From Phycicoccus duodecadis (GTDB taxonomy: Bacteria > Actinomycetota > Actinomycetes > Actinomycetales > Dermatophilaceae): a stretch of 64,000 nucleotides of DNA. Made by a program: the position numbers and the translations under genes. Positions 53,513 through 62,352 of the stretch are shown piece by piece. Location: NCBI RefSeq assembly GCF_002846495.1, contig NZ_PJNE01000001.1, positions 3,100,001 through 3,164,000 on the forward strand, written 5' to 3'. The first letter of the stretch is position 1. Every line of letters starts with the position of its first letter. Under the pieces are notes generated by a model. It did not search any database, was not told where the DNA came from, and was given only the letters and a program-made list of their open reading frames with translations.

Positions 53513-55129
53513 ATGGCTGACACGTTCGAGGTCGCCGACGGCGCGATGAGCGCCGCGGATGCCGCCCTGCGCCGGCTCGACGCCGCGGTCCACGACCCCG
53601 CATCCCTGAGTCAGGGTGAGTGGCTGGCGGTGGCGGGCCACTGCCAGGCGCTGGTCAACCGGCTCGCCGCGGTGCAGAGCGTCGCAGTCGCCCGGGCCGC
53701 GCGGTTCGAGCAGGTCGTGCTCGACGACGGCACCCTGGGCACCCACGAGCACGGCCCCGGCCGGGTCGCGCTGGATGCCGCCGACCTCGTCGCGCCCCAC
53801 CTCGGGGTCTCGCACCACCAGGCCCAGAACGTGGTCGAGGCCGCGGTCCGCCGCACCGGCCGGGAGCCCGTCCCGGCCGAGTGCGACGAACGTCCCGGCG
53901 CCACGGGCCTCGGCGGCCTGCACGACGCGATGCGCGCGGGTCGTCTCGACGCCTACCGAGCGGGTGTCGTCGCCGACGAGCTCGTCGAGGCTCCGGCGGC
54001 CGTGGCCGAGGCGGTCGTCGCCGCCCTCGACCCCCACCTCGGCACCGAGCCCGCGGCCGGCCTGCGCCGGCGGGCCCGCCGGGTGCTCGCCCGCCTCTCG
54101 CCCGACCTGCTGCGCCAGCGGGCCCAGCGGGCTCGCCGCGAGACCGGGCTGCGCCGCTGGGTCGCCGAGCCGGGGGTCGACGCGTGGCACGGCACCTTCC
54201 CGTCCGAGGACTCCGCTGCCGCCTGGGCCGCGGTCGACCGGCTCGCCCGCCAGTACGTCACCGACGGCGTCTGCAGCACCATCGAGCAGGCGCGGGGCCG
54301 CGCCCTCACCGACCTCGTCACCCAGCAGGCCGACGTCCAGGTCCGGCTGGTGCTCACGACCCCGGCCGAGGCAGCGCCGGCTGCCGGGGCCCTGGATGCC
54401 GTGGCCGCGTTTCCCGCCTCGACTCCGGGCGACGCCGCGCCGGAGGCGGCCTCCGGCGCGGTCGGCGACCTGGTCCAGGTGACCGGCATCCGCCCGAGCG
54501 AGCCGATGCTCGTCGAGCGCGGCTGGCTCGAGCGGGTGGGTGCCGCCGCCGGCACCACCGTGGTCACCCAGCCGTGCCACCCGGGGTCGGGGGCGCTGGT
54601 CGACGTCCTCGGTGGTCTCGCCCGCGACGGGTACCGGCCCGGGAAGCGGCTCACCGCAATGGTCACGGCCCGCGATGGGCGCTGTCGCTTCCCCGGCTGC
54701 TCGGTCGCCGCCCGCTTCTGCGACCTCGACCACGTGCGGCCGTGGCCCGGCGGACCCACCGACGCCGCGAACCTCCTCTGCCTCTGCCGGCGACATCACC
54801 GCATCAAACAGCTGCCGGGATGGTCGGTCCGACTCGCGCCCGACGGCACCGCCACCTGGAAGGACCCCACCGGGCGGGTGCGCACCACCGAGCCCCTCGA
54901 CGCCCTCGCCCTCCTGGTGCTGCGTGCCGACCCCGCGGATCCCGCCGACCAGGCCGATGCCGCGGCGCCGGCAGCCGCCGTGCCGGAGCTCCCCAGCGTG
55001 CTCGAGGAGTCGTTCGAGCGAGTCATCGAGCAGTACCGGGTCGCACTGCGGCACCGCGCCACGGCGGCTGCCGCGGCGCCCGCCATCCCCCCTCCGCAAC
55101 TTTCGCTCGACGACGCCCCGCCCTTCTGA
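53513..55129 (+). CDS. DUF222 / HNH endonuclease domain protein
   Basis: A 538-residue protein: DUF222 region (residues about 25-330) followed by an HNH nuclease domain near 380-440 with CRFPGC, FCDLDHVRPWPGGPT and NLLCLCRRHHRIK, including the paired Cys that bind a structural zinc. It belongs to the 13E12-type repeat family common in actinobacterial genomes, often in many copies. The function is not known; such genes are sometimes considered mobile or selfish. The C-terminal 80 residues are Ala/Pro-rich. It has its own promoter and ribosome binding site. Confidence 0.9.
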   Translation: MADTFEVADGAMSAADAALRRLDAAVHDPASLSQGEWLAVAGHCQALVNRLAAVQSVAVARAARFEQVVLDDGTLGTHEHGPGRVALDAADLVAPHLGVSHHQAQNVVEAAVRRTGREPVPAECDERPGATGLGGLHDAMRAGRLDAYRAGVVADELVEAPAAVAEAVVAALDPHLGTEPAAGLRRRARRVLARLSPDLLRQRAQRARRETGLRRWVAEPGVDAWHGTFPSEDSAAAWAAVDRLARQYVTDGVCSTIEQARGRALTDLVTQQADVQVRLVLTTPAEAAPAAGALDAVAAFPASTPGDAAPEAASGAVGDLVQVTGIRPSEPMLVERGWLERVGAAAGTTVVTQPCHPGSGALVDVLGGLARDGYRPGKRLTAMVTARDGRCRFPGCSVAARFCDLDHVRPWPGGPTDAANLLCLCRRHHRIKQLPGWSVRLAPDGTATWKDPTGRVRTTEPLDALALLVLRADPADPADQADAAAPAAAVPELPSVLEESFERVIEQYRVALRHRATAAAAAPAIPPPQLSLDDAPPF

Positions 55130-55181
55130 GCGCGGGGGCTCCGCTCATCCCGCCTGCGGCCGGGGAAGCAAGGCCGCGGCG

Positions 55182-55526
55182 TCAGCGGCTCTCGGAGCCC
55201 TCCCCGAAGACGCGCACCTCCTGGGCGCACCGGCACGCGGTGGCGATGCGGGTGGCCCACTCGTGCGCAGCCTCGCGGGTCGGCAGGTCGAGGATCGTGT
55301 AGCCGCCCTCGAGCTGCGCAGTCTGCGGGTAGGTGTCGTCGGTGATCGTGCCGTCGCCGGCCACCCGCACCGGCGGGGTCGTCTCGTCGATGCCGCCGGC
55401 GAAGACCAGCACGCCGGCCTCCCGCGCAGCGTGCACGACGGCCATGGCGGCCTCGCCCACGGCGGGCAGCTCGTCGGGGGTCGCGTCCATGGCGCCGCTC
55501 GGGAACGAGATCAGGTAGTGGGTCAT
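55182..55526 (-). CDS. YciI-like (YCII-related) protein
   Basis: A 114-residue protein of the YCII-related/DGPF family: MTHYLISFPSG at the start, GVLVFAGGIDETTPPV, and GGYTILDLPTREAAHEWA. The Asp and His typical of the fold are visible. The role is unknown, and related proteins often accompany ECF sigma factors, but none is next to it. GGAGGAGA precedes the ATG at 55526. Confidence 0.85.
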   Translation of the reverse strand: MTHYLISFPSGAMDATPDELPAVGEAAMAVVHAAREAGVLVFAGGIDETTPPVRVAGDGTITDDTYPQTAQLEGGYTILDLPTREAAHEWATRIATACRCAQEVRVFGEGSESR

Positions 55527-55657
55527 CGGGTCTCCTCCAGGTGGTGACGACGGCGAGCGCCTCGCGCCCGCTCCCCAGGCGTCCGAGTCAACCGCACCTC
55601 GGCGCGCGCCGGCCAGTGCGCGCCCGGTTCGTCCCTCCGCCGGGCCGCCGGTGCGCC

Positions 55658-55663
55658 TACCGT
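55658..55663 (+). promoter_or_regulatory. -10 box TACCGT for leaderless start at 55670
   Basis: TACCGT is followed by six bases and GTG at 55670, which supports that codon rather than the ATG right after it as the start of the small membrane protein. Confidence 0.5.
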
Positions 55664-55669
55664 GGAACG

Positions 55670-55795
55670 GTGATGTTCGTCGTCCTGGGCCTCGCGGTCC
55701 TGGTGCTGTACGGGGTGATGGCGGTGCGCATGACCGTCGTCGCCCGCTCCGACCCCCCGCCCGGACGTTCGTGGTCGGCGCCCACGGCCGGATGA
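55670..55795 (+). CDS. Small single-TM membrane protein (41 aa)
   Basis: A 41-residue frame with one membrane segment (VMFVVLGLAVLVLYGVMAVRM) and a polar tail. The TACCGT-6-GTG arrangement and the ATGA overlap with the next small frame argue that it is real. Too small for family recognition. Confidence 0.55.
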   Translation: MMFVVLGLAVLVLYGVMAVRMTVVARSDPPPGRSWSAPTAG

Positions 55796-55908
55796 GGCGG
55801 CGCGAGCTCACCGCCGCCGAGTGGGTCCGCCGGTACCTGCCCTGGGGTCTCGCGGGTGGGATCGGTTGCGTCGTCATCGGCCTCGTCCTGATGGCCCTGG
55901 GCCGTTGA
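55792..55908 (+). CDS. Small single-TM membrane protein (38 aa)
   Basis: A 38-residue frame with basic N-terminus (MRRRELTAAEWVRRYLPWG) and one membrane segment (LAGGIGCVVIGLVLMALG). The start overlaps the preceding stop (ATGA), implying coupled translation of the two tiny membrane proteins. No known family. Confidence 0.55.
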   Translation: MRRRELTAAEWVRRYLPWGLAGGIGCVVIGLVLMALGR

Positions 55909-56019
55909 CCCGGCGGACGACGACCGCGTGTCGGTTCGTGACCGACGGAGCCCGGCCGGGCAGGGTGGTGCCGGCCGTGGAGCGCCCGCGGCCGGGGGGA
56001 CGTGCGAGGAAGAGTGCTG

Positions 56020-57132
56020 ATGGTCAACATCCTGCTGGCGGGGGGTGTCTCGATGGTGGTGGCGCTGCTGGGGACACCGCTGTTCGCCCGGTACCTGGTA
56101 CGCCGACGGTACGGGCAGTTCATCCACGACGACCTGACCCACCACCACTACAAGCGGGGCAAGCCCACGATGGGCGGCGTCGTCATCCTGGGCGCGACGG
56201 TGGTGGGGTACCTCGTCTCGCACGGGCTGCTGCTGCTGGCCGACGTCAGCGGGCTGCGGCCCGGCATGCACGACCCGCTGTCGCCGAGCGCCGGGCTGGT
56301 GCTGTTCCTGATGCTCGGGCTGGGGCTGGTCGGCCTCCTCGACGACTACACCAAAGTCAGCCGCGAGCGGAGCCTGGGCCTGACGTCGCGGCAGAAGCTG
56401 GCCGGGCAGGCCGTCGTGACGTTGATGTTCGCGCTGGGAGCCCTGTTCGTGACCGACGACGCCGGGCGCGCGCCGGCCTCGACGGCGATCTCGTTCATCC
56501 GCGACACCGGCCTCGACCTCGCGTTCGCCGGGCCGGTGCTGGGGGTGGTGCTGTTCGTCGTCTGGGCCAACCTGCTGATCACCGGGGCGTCGAACGGGGT
56601 CAACATCAGCGACGGGCTCGACGGACTGGCCGCTGGTGCGTCGGTGATGGTGTTCGGGGCGTACACGCTGATCGCGCTGTGGCAGAACAACCAGAGCTGC
56701 GCGGCGGTGCCGGGTGCCGCCTGCTACGAGGTGCCGAACGCGCTCGACCTGGCCGTGGTGGCGTGCTCGGTGGCGGGGGCGTGCTTCGGGTTCCTGTGGT
56801 GGAACGCGTCGCCGGCGCAGATCATCATGGGCGACACCGGGTCACTGTCGCTGGGGGCCGGGCTTGCGGGGATGGCGATCCTCACCCGCACCGAGCTGCT
56901 GCTGGCGGTGCTCGGTGGGCTGTTCGTCATCATCACGCTGTCGGTGATCATCCAGGTGGCGAGCTTCAGGCTGCGCGGCACGCGGGTCTTCCGGATGGCG
57001 CCGCTGCACCACCACTTCGAGCTGCTCGGCTGGGCCGAGATCACCATCGTCATCCGGTTCTGGATCATCGCCGGCATCTGCGTGGCCGCCGGGCTGGGGT
57101 TGTTCTACGCCGAATGGGTCGTCGCCCTCTGA
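56020..57132 (+). CDS. mraY: Phospho-N-acetylmuramoyl-pentapeptide transferase (MraY), outside the dcw cluster
   Basis: A 370-residue integral membrane enzyme with about ten segments that makes lipid I from UDP-MurNAc-pentapeptide and undecaprenyl phosphate. Signature motifs are complete: KRGKPTMGG, LLDDYTKV, NISDGLDGLAAG, IIMGDTGSLSLG and MAPLHHHFELLGW. mraY normally lies between murF and murD, so this copy is displaced and may be a paralogue. G-ending codons (GGG, CTG, GTG) are more frequent than in the mre genes. GAGGA lies nine bases before the ATG; a GTG at 56002 is an alternative start. Confidence 0.93.
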   Translation: MVNILLAGGVSMVVALLGTPLFARYLVRRRYGQFIHDDLTHHHYKRGKPTMGGVVILGATVVGYLVSHGLLLLADVSGLRPGMHDPLSPSAGLVLFLMLGLGLVGLLDDYTKVSRERSLGLTSRQKLAGQAVVTLMFALGALFVTDDAGRAPASTAISFIRDTGLDLAFAGPVLGVVLFVVWANLLITGASNGVNISDGLDGLAAGASVMVFGAYTLIALWQNNQSCAAVPGAACYEVPNALDLAVVACSVAGACFGFLWWNASPAQIIMGDTGSLSLGAGLAGMAILTRTELLLAVLGGLFVIITLSVIIQVASFRLRGTRVFRMAPLHHHFELLGWAEITIVIRFWIIAGICVAAGLGLFYAEWVVAL

Positions 57133-57167
57133 GGTGATGCCCGCTCTACCCGGGCGCACGCGTCCGG

Positions 57168-58241
57168 TCAGCCGCGTCGACTCCTCTCGTGAGCCCGCAC
57201 CGCGACGGCCAGCGCGAGCACGCCGTCCGTGGCGAACGGGTCCTTCCCGGTGAGCTCCTTGATGAGCGAGAGCCGGTGCCGCACCGTGTTGGGGTGGAGG
57301 AACTGGGCTTTCGCCGTCCGGCCGACGGACAGGTCGTGGTCGAGGAACTCGCGCAGCGTGTCCAGGTAGGTCGGTGAGGCGTGGCCGCCTGCTGCCACCA
57401 GGGGTTCGATGAGTCGGATCAGGAAGGGCTGCAGCCTCTCCCGGGGGATCGACTCGAGGAGCAGGCTGAACGACGCGACGTCGTCGGGTCCACACGCGCC
57501 GCCCCCGTTCGGCGCGGCCGCGAAGGCGAGTCGGGCCGCCGAGAGGGCCGAGCCGAGGTCGGCCAGGGCGACCGGGTCGGCGTACCCGCAGCGAAGCCGG
57601 GTGGCATCCGCGGCCGCCAGCACCGGCCTCAGCGACCCGGAGAGGGTCACCGTCTGGTCGTCGGTCTCGGCCACCGCGCCGCCCTCGAGCCGGCCCAGGA
57701 GCAGTGGAGCGGACCCGGGCGGCCAGGCGGCCACGACGAGCGACCTCGGGTCGAGCCCGTGCCCGGCGAGGGTGTCGCCCAACGACTCGGGTCGTGCCAT
57801 GCCCGACTGGACGAGGTCGACGAGGTGCCCGAGCGACTCTGCCTGGGACGCCTGCCCGCGCAGCGTCTCCACCACGTCCGCGACCGCGAGGAAGGCGACC
57901 CCGTACGGCAGTGCCAGGAGCGGCAGGCCCAGTCGCTCGCAGGCCTCGGCCAGGCCGTCCGGGAGGTCGTCGTGGACGTCACCCAGACCGAAGCACAGCG
58001 CCGCCGCCCGCGCCGCGACGGCCTCGGCGAAGGTGGTGACGGCCCCACGGTCGAGCAACGAGGTGCCCACGGTGCAGACCAGCTCGTCCGGCCGCAGGTA
58101 CTGCGAGGGGTCGACGAGCTCGGTCGTCTGGACCCACCGGACCGGCCGCGTGAGGTCGGCCGCGGGCGTCGCGAGGCCCAAGCCGAGGTCCGAGGCGGCG
58201 AGCAGGTCGGCCACCGTGCAGGACGGCGGGCGCTCGCGCAT
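57168..58241 (-). CDS. PucR-family transcriptional regulator
   Basis: A 357-residue regulator: N-terminal PucR domain (CTVADLLAASDLGLGLATP… TTELVDPSQYLRPDELVCTVG), central region and C-terminal HTH_30 DNA-binding domain (FLDHDLSVGRTAKAQFLHPNTVRHRLSLIKELTG). PucR-type proteins control purine, amino acid and polyamine catabolism. It is divergent from the permease operon, which it probably controls. The start at 58241 is supported by TACATT six bases upstream; it is likely leaderless and autoregulated through the inverted repeat overlapping that box. Confidence 0.92.
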   Translation of the reverse strand: MRERPPSCTVADLLAASDLGLGLATPAADLTRPVRWVQTTELVDPSQYLRPDELVCTVGTSLLDRGAVTTFAEAVAARAAALCFGLGDVHDDLPDGLAEACERLGLPLLALPYGVAFLAVADVVETLRGQASQAESLGHLVDLVQSGMARPESLGDTLAGHGLDPRSLVVAAWPPGSAPLLLGRLEGGAVAETDDQTVTLSGSLRPVLAAADATRLRCGYADPVALADLGSALSAARLAFAAAPNGGGACGPDDVASFSLLLESIPRERLQPFLIRLIEPLVAAGGHASPTYLDTLREFLDHDLSVGRTAKAQFLHPNTVRHRLSLIKELTGKDPFATDGVLALAVAVRAHERSRRG

Positions 58242-58242
58242 G

Positions 58243-58287
58243 GTGCGAATGTAGCCCAGTGGACCGCCGGCGGTTGGACATTCGCAC
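58243..58287. promoter_or_regulatory. Inverted repeat, candidate PucR operator
   Basis: GTGCGAATGT (58243-58252) and its exact complement ACATTCGCAC (58278-58287) are separated by 25 bases. The left arm covers the pucR -10 (TACATT on the reverse strand, complement of 58248-58253). Position and symmetry fit a regulator site. Confidence 0.65.
58248..58253 (-). promoter_or_regulatory. -10 box TACATT for leaderless pucR
   Basis: On the reverse strand TACATT is followed by six bases (CGCACC) and the ATG at 58241. It lies inside the left arm of the inverted repeat. Confidence 0.55.
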
Positions 58288-58407
58288 AACCACCTCGGCG
58301 GCCGTTATGGGTTGCACCCTTCTACGGCCCAAACACTTGCCACCCCACCCCGTGGGCCATCACCGTGGGCGCAAAGGGTCAACGGAGTCCCTCACCGGAG
58401 GTTTCAC

Positions 58408-59871
58408 ATGTCGCAGACCGTCAACCCCGACCACGTCCTCAAGCGGGAGTTCTCGCTCTGGTCGTCCTTCGCCTTCGCTTTCGCCTTCATCTCCCCGATC
58501 GTCGCCCTCTACGGCATCTTCGGGCTCGCCATCGGCGCGGCCGGCCCCAGCTTCTGGTGGGCGTTCCTCGTCGTCTTCGGCGGTCAGCTGATCGTGGCCT
58601 TCGTCTTCGCGATGCTCGTCTCGCGCTGGCCGCTCGAAGGCTCGATCTACCAGTGGTCCCGACGGCTCATCGGCAACGGCTACGGCTGGTTCGCCGGGTG
58701 GACGTACATGTGGACCCTCGTGATCGCCATGGTCGCAGTGGGCCTGGGCGCGGCCGGTTTCGTCGCGAACATCGCGGGTGTGGAGGCGCCCACCGGCACC
58801 CAGCGGGCCCTGATCGCCGCGGTGATCCTCGTGCTCGCCACCGGCCTGAACCTCGTCGGTCGGCAGGCGCTGAAGATCTTCATGACGGCGAGCATCATCG
58901 CCGAGGTCGTCGGCTCCCTGGGGCTCGGCACCTGGCTGCTGCTGGCCCACCGGGTCAACCCCCTGTCCGTCCTGACCCAGGGCAGCGGCGGGGCCGGCGG
59001 CTACCTGGCGGTCTCCGGGCCCTTCCTGGTCGCCGTGATGTTCGTCGGCTGGTCCTTCGTGGGCTTCGAGAGTGCCGGTGCCATCGCCGAAGAGGTGCAC
59101 GAGCCGCGGCGCAACCTGCCCAAGGCGGTCATCTCCTCGATCGTGCTCATCGCGATCGTCGTCATGTACTCCAGCCTGGCGATCATCCTCGCGATCCCCG
59201 ACCTGGGCGCCGTCGCCAGCGGTGACGTCGCGGACCCCGTCTACGAGACCCTGACGAGCGCCCTCGGCCCGTCGATCGCCAAGCCCGTGGAGATCCTCTT
59301 CCTCATCGGCTTCGTCGCCAGCTTCCTGGCCCTGCAGACCTCGGCCTCGCGCGTCATCTGGTCCTACGCGAGGGACGGCGCGCTCCCCGGGTCCGGGGTC
59401 CTGGGCAGGCTGAGCACGGGCCAGCGCATCCCGGCCAACGCGATCTTCGTGACCACCGTGATCGGCATGGCCCTCCTCCTGCTCAGCCGGGTCGCCGAGA
59501 ACGTCTACACGATCATGGTGAACTTCACCTCCGGGGGCTTCTACCTGGCGTTCCTGTTCCCGCTGGTCGGCCTCCTGGTCGCGCGGGCCCGTGGGACGTG
59601 GCGAGCCGGACCCTTCAGCCTGGGCCGCTTCACGCCGGTCGTCGCCGTCGTCGCGGCCGTCTGGGCGGCCCTGCAGTTCCTGAACATCTCCTGGCCCCGC
59701 CCCGTCTACCCCGGCCAGCGGTACCTCGACTGGTCCGTCTGGCTGGCGGTTCTCGTCCTCGGGATCATCGGCGTCGGGATCTATGCCAGCGTGCGCACCC
59801 GCCTGGTGCCGACCTCCGTCATCGACGACGAGGAGGCCGCCGACGAGGCCGGCCTCGCCGTCACCCAGTGA
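58408..59871 (+). CDS. APC superfamily amino acid/polyamine permease
   Basis: A 487-residue permease with twelve membrane segments. The FAFAFISPIVALYGIFGLAI opening and FVGFESAGAIAEEVHEPRRNLPKAV loop (with the conserved Glu-rich E-x-x-x-P segment) are typical of the APC superfamily. First gene of the PucR-linked operon, with GGAGG eight bases before the ATG. Substrate is probably an amino acid, agmatine or polyamine, judging by the following ureohydrolase gene. Confidence 0.92.
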   Translation: MSQTVNPDHVLKREFSLWSSFAFAFAFISPIVALYGIFGLAIGAAGPSFWWAFLVVFGGQLIVAFVFAMLVSRWPLEGSIYQWSRRLIGNGYGWFAGWTYMWTLVIAMVAVGLGAAGFVANIAGVEAPTGTQRALIAAVILVLATGLNLVGRQALKIFMTASIIAEVVGSLGLGTWLLLAHRVNPLSVLTQGSGGAGGYLAVSGPFLVAVMFVGWSFVGFESAGAIAEEVHEPRRNLPKAVISSIVLIAIVVMYSSLAIILAIPDLGAVASGDVADPVYETLTSALGPSIAKPVEILFLIGFVASFLALQTSASRVIWSYARDGALPGSGVLGRLSTGQRIPANAIFVTTVIGMALLLLSRVAENVYTIMVNFTSGGFYLAFLFPLVGLLVARARGTWRAGPFSLGRFTPVVAVVAAVWAALQFLNISWPRPVYPGQRYLDWSVWLAVLVLGIIGVGIYASVRTRLVPTSVIDDEEAADEAGLAVTQ

Positions 59872-59881
59872 CGGCTCGACC

Positions 59882-60604
59882 ATGAGCCCGGACAGTCCCC
59901 AGCCCCCTCGCGCCGGCGGTGTCGCGGTCGTCTCCGGTGCGGCCAGCGGCATCGGCGCCGCCGTTGTGGCCATGCTGGCCGCCCATGGCTGGCGGGTGGG
60001 TGGCCTGGACCTTTTGGCGAGTGCCGGGTGCGACATGAGCGTGGCCGTCGACGTCACCGACGCTGCGGCCGTGGCGGCCGCGGTCGAGGCCATCCGCGGC
60101 GAGCTCGGGCCGGTCGATGCGGCGGTCAGCGTCGCCGGCCACTACGCGATGGCGCCGGTCAGCGACATCACCCTCGAGCAGTGGACGAGGATGCTCCGGG
60201 TGCATCTCGGCGGGCTGCGCAACCTGAGCAGGAGCGTCCTGCCCGCGATGGTGGACCGGGGTGCGGGCAGCATCGTCGCCATCACCAGCGAGCTGGCGGT
60301 CGGTGGCGGCGACGGGGACGCGCACTACGCCGCGGCCAAGGGGGCCATCATCGGGTTCGTGCGGTCGCTCGCCGCTGAGGTCGCTCCCCGCGACGTCCGC
60401 GTCAACGCCGTCGCCCCCGGCCCGACGGACACCCCGCTGCTCGCCCCCGACTCGCCGTGGCGGGCCGCCGAGTACCTCGAGACCCTGCCGATCCGCCGCC
60501 TGGGCTCGCCCGAGGAGGTCGCCCGGTGCGTGGCCTGGCTCATCGAGGAGGGCACCTTCTGTGTCGGCGAGATCCTCAACCCCAACGCCGGGGCGGTGAT
60601 CTGA
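59882..60604 (+). CDS. Short-chain dehydrogenase/reductase (SDR) 1
   Basis: A 240-residue NAD(P)-dependent oxidoreductase: SGAASGIGAA cofactor-binding loop, VSVAGHYAMAP, catalytic Ser in ITSELAVGGG and Tyr/Lys in HYAAAKGA. It starts 11 bases after the permease stop, so is in the same operon. Similar to 3-oxoacyl-type reductases; the substrate is unknown. Together with the next SDR it may oxidise an alcohol or hydroxy acid derived from the imported compound. Confidence 0.9.
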   Translation: MSPDSPQPPRAGGVAVVSGAASGIGAAVVAMLAAHGWRVGGLDLLASAGCDMSVAVDVTDAAAVAAAVEAIRGELGPVDAAVSVAGHYAMAPVSDITLEQWTRMLRVHLGGLRNLSRSVLPAMVDRGAGSIVAITSELAVGGGDGDAHYAAAKGAIIGFVRSLAAEVAPRDVRVNAVAPGPTDTPLLAPDSPWRAAEYLETLPIRRLGSPEEVARCVAWLIEEGTFCVGEILNPNAGAVI

Positions 60605-60605
60605 G

Positions 60606-61370
60606 GTGGCCGGCATCCTCGAGGGCCGCGTCGCCCTGGTCACCGGTGCCGCGCGCGGGATGGGCGTCGCTCACGCCCGGCGGCTGGCCGCTGACGGGGC
60701 GGTCGTCGCTCTCAACGACCTGGCCGAGAGCCCCGAGCTGACCTCGCTGGCCCACGAGCTCGGTGGCGTGACGGCGGTCGGCGACGTCAGCGACCCGGCG
60801 GCCGTGGCCCGGGTCGTCGCCCACGTCGAGGGTCGGGTGGGCCCCATCCGGATCCTCGTGGCGAACCACGCCTACATGTCGATGTCGCCCCTGACCCAGG
60901 ACGACGAGGACGACTGGTGGCGGGTCGTCGACACCAACCTCGGTGGGACCTTCCACCTCATCCAGGCTGTCCTGCCGGGGATGCGCGCGAGTGGGGGAGG
61001 GCGCATCGTGATCATCGCGAGCGAGTGGGGGGTCATCGGCTGGCCCGACGCGACCGCCTACGCGGCCTCGAAGGCCGGGCTGGTCTCGCTGACCAAGACC
61101 CTGGGCCGCGAGCTGGCCCCCGAAGGGATCGTCGTCAACGCGATCGCTCCGGGCGTCATCGACACCCCGCAGCTCCTCGTCGACGCCGATGCCGCCGGGG
61201 TGAGCCTGAGCGAGATGCACGAGACCTACGCGCAGAGCATCCCCCTCGGTCGCATCGGTGCCGCCGAGGAAGTCGCCGCGGCGGTCGCGCTGCTCGCCGA
61301 CCACCGCCTCGGGTCCATGGTCGGTCAGGTCGTCCAGGTCAACGGCGGCTCCACCCGCGCCCGGGCCTAG
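60606..61370 (+). CDS. Short-chain dehydrogenase/reductase (SDR) 2
   Basis: A 254-residue SDR starting with GTG two bases after the preceding gene. Cofactor loop [23 protein letters not shown], catalytic Ser in IIASEWGV, Tyr/Lys in AYAASKAGL, and GQVVQVNGG at the C-terminus are present. Two adjacent SDRs may form a heteromer or act in successive steps. It is the second oxidoreductase in the PucR operon. Confidence 0.9.
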   Translation: MAGILEGRVALVTGAARGMGVAHARRLAADGAVVALNDLAESPELTSLAHELGGVTAVGDVSDPAAVARVVAHVEGRVGPIRILVANHAYMSMSPLTQDDEDDWWRVVDTNLGGTFHLIQAVLPGMRASGGGRIVIIASEWGVIGWPDATAYAASKAGLVSLTKTLGRELAPEGIVVNAIAPGVIDTPQLLVDADAAGVSLSEMHETYAQSIPLGRIGAAEEVAAAVALLADHRLGSMVGQVVQVNGGSTRARA

Positions 61371-61386
61371 AGGAAAGAGGAGTCAG

Positions 61387-62352
61387 ATGAGCGAAGAGTA
61401 CGTACGCCACAGCAACGGCAACGTGGGCCAGGTCGACGGGATGCGCTCGCCCCGCTACGCCGGCTTCCCCACGTTCGCGCGGCTGCCCCGGCGCGAGGAC
61501 GTACCCGACTTCGACATCGCCGTCCTGGGGGTCCCCTTCGACGCGGGGGTGACCTACCGGCCGGGCGCGCGCTTCGGGCCGTCGGCGATCCGGGCGGCGT
61601 CACGGCTGCTGCGGCCGTATAACCCCGCGCAGGACGTCAGCCCCTTCGAGGTGGCCCAGGTCGTCGACGCCGGGGACGTGGTGGCCAACCCGTTCGACAT
61701 CACCGAGGGCCTCGAGGCGATCTCCGCCGCCGCGACCGAGCTCATCGGCCCCGGCCGCCCCCTGGTGGCCCTCGGCGGGGACCACACCATCTCGCTGCCG
61801 CTGCTGCGTGCGCTGCACACCGCGTACGGACCGATCGCCCTCGTGCACTTCGATGCTCACCTCGACACGTGGGACACCTACTTCGGGGCGCCCTGCACCC
61901 ACGGGACGCCCTTCCGCCGGGCCTCGGAGGAGGGCCTGGTCGCCAAGGGGCACTCGGCCCACGTCGGCATCCGCGGGTCGCTCTACGACCGGCGTGACCT
62001 GCTCGACGACGCCGAGCTCGGGTTCACCTGCATCCACGCCCGTGACCTGGACAGCATCGGGGTGGCGGGCGCGGTGGAGCGGATCAAGGCCCGGGTCGGT
62101 GACCTCCCGGTGCACGTCTCGATCGACATCGACGTCCTCGACCCGGCCTTCGCGCCCGGCACGGGCACGCCCGAGGCCGGGGGGCTGACCAGCCGCGAGC
62201 TGCTCGCGATCCTGCGGGGCCTGGGCGACCTGAGGCTGGTCAGTGCGGACATCGTCGAGGTGGCTCCCGCCTACGACCACGCCGAGGTGACCGCGGTCGC
62301 CGCCGCGCACCTCGCCTACGACCTCATCAGCCTCCTCGCGGTGCGCACATGA
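61387..62352 (+). CDS. speB: Agmatinase/ureohydrolase family protein
   Basis: A 321-residue binuclear manganese ureohydrolase. Metal ligands are GGDHT, DAHLD and [22 protein letters not shown], as in agmatinase, guanidinobutyrase and related enzymes; [18 protein letters not shown] is typical. It would remove urea from agmatine (to putrescine) or from another guanidino compound. Operon context (permease, aminotransferase, dehydrogenases) fits catabolism. It follows SDR2 by 16 bases with AGAGGAAAGAGGA as ribosome binding site and overlaps the next gene by four bases. The gene symbol is tentative. Confidence 0.9.
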   Translation: MSEEYVRHSNGNVGQVDGMRSPRYAGFPTFARLPRREDVPDFDIAVLGVPFDAGVTYRPGARFGPSAIRAASRLLRPYNPAQDVSPFEVAQVVDAGDVVANPFDITEGLEAISAAATELIGPGRPLVALGGDHTISLPLLRALHTAYGPIALVHFDAHLDTWDTYFGAPCTHGTPFRRASEEGLVAKGHSAHVGIRGSLYDRRDLLDDAELGFTCIHARDLDSIGVAGAVERIKARVGDLPVHVSIDIDVLDPAFAPGTGTPEAGGLTSRELLAILRGLGDLRLVSADIVEVAPAYDHAEVTAVAAAHLAYDLISLLAVRT

